From assembly GCA_963377175.1 (NCBI GenBank), contig CAUJNA010000842.1, forward strand, positions 65,001 to 129,000: a stretch of DNA of 64,000 nucleotides. Reading direction: 5' to 3'. Within the stretch, counting starts at the first letter, position 1, and each line of letters begins with the position of its first letter. Position numbers and translations under genes: made by a program. Source of the DNA: Effrenium voratum. Lineage: Eukaryota; Sar; Dinophyceae; Suessiales; Symbiodiniaceae. The notes below the pieces were generated by a model. The model made no database searches and had not been told where the DNA came from. It saw nothing but the letters and a program-made list of their open reading frames with translations. Shown one piece after another: positions 63,993 to 64,000 of the stretch.

Positions 63993-64000
63993 GACTGACG

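Larger units (their letters stand above)
63100..64000. mobile_element. Second AT-rich virus-like block (left edge only)
   Basis: From about 63100 the composition becomes as AT-rich as 1.69-10.1 kb and stays so to the window end. It encodes short Lys/Glu-rich genes on the plus strand. No polymerase or integrase is visible within the window, so its link to the Polinton-like element is only by composition and style. Confidence 0.45.

Overview
The window looks like nuclear DNA of a dinoflagellate, probably Suessiales/Symbiodiniaceae-like; the genus cannot be fixed from the sequence. The reasons are: introns that begin GC and end AG with the AG|G repeat at both splice junctions (for example 21904-22061 and 29111-29392); TTTAGGG-like repeats; Lys/Ala/Pro-rich basic proteins; a Gag with Gly-Lys repeats joined to a copia-type pol; and a large load of mobile elements and simple repeats. 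Host-like DNA is GC-rich. Two strongly AT-rich blocks, at about 1.69-10.1 kb and from 63.1 kb to the end, have a different composition and look viral.

Layout. 1-1.69 kb: GC-rich, no firm gene. 1.69-10.1 kb: decayed Polinton/Maverick-like element with a broken protein-primed family B DNA polymerase, an intact retroviral-type integrase, a zinc-finger protein and three related Cys-containing small genes. Four of its genes share an upstream motif (ACTTAAAGAA). 10.1-10.6 kb: poly-C tracts and degenerate telomere-like repeats. 10.6-29.7 kb: GC-rich host-type DNA with scattered exon-like segments on the plus strand. A 7.46-kb terminal-inverted-repeat DNA transposon (17699-25161) sits inside one exon; it carries four plus-strand genes, the last a transposase-like protein. 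29.7-35.4 kb: low-complexity and unrecognised DNA. 35.4-41.3 kb: mosaic of recent local duplications. 42.85-44.25 kb: very long GAAA and CA microsatellites.

44.36-62.0 kb is the most unusual part. Going left (minus strand) is a train of small duplicated genes led by an SR-rich protein with a possible reverse-transcriptase-like tail. Going right (plus strand) is a copia-type retroelement: Gly-Lys-rich Gag tail, aspartic protease, integrase, a cytosine-methyltransferase-like domain, reverse transcriptase and RNase H. It is followed by an RNA 2'-phosphotransferase (Tpt1/KptA)-like domain and an endonuclease/exonuclease/phosphatase (EEP)-fold protein with all its key residues. The copia-type part is broken by one TAG and many single-base frameshifts, while the EEP frame is open for 711 codons. 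No LTRs were found by eye.

62.64-63.08 kb is a C-rich minisatellite. After it begins the second AT-rich block, with short coiled-coil-like genes that may belong to another Polinton-like copy. The window is best read as host DNA layered with at least three unrelated mobile systems: a virus-like Polinton, a multi-gene cut-and-paste transposon, and a composite retroelement carrying nucleic-acid-modifying enzymes.
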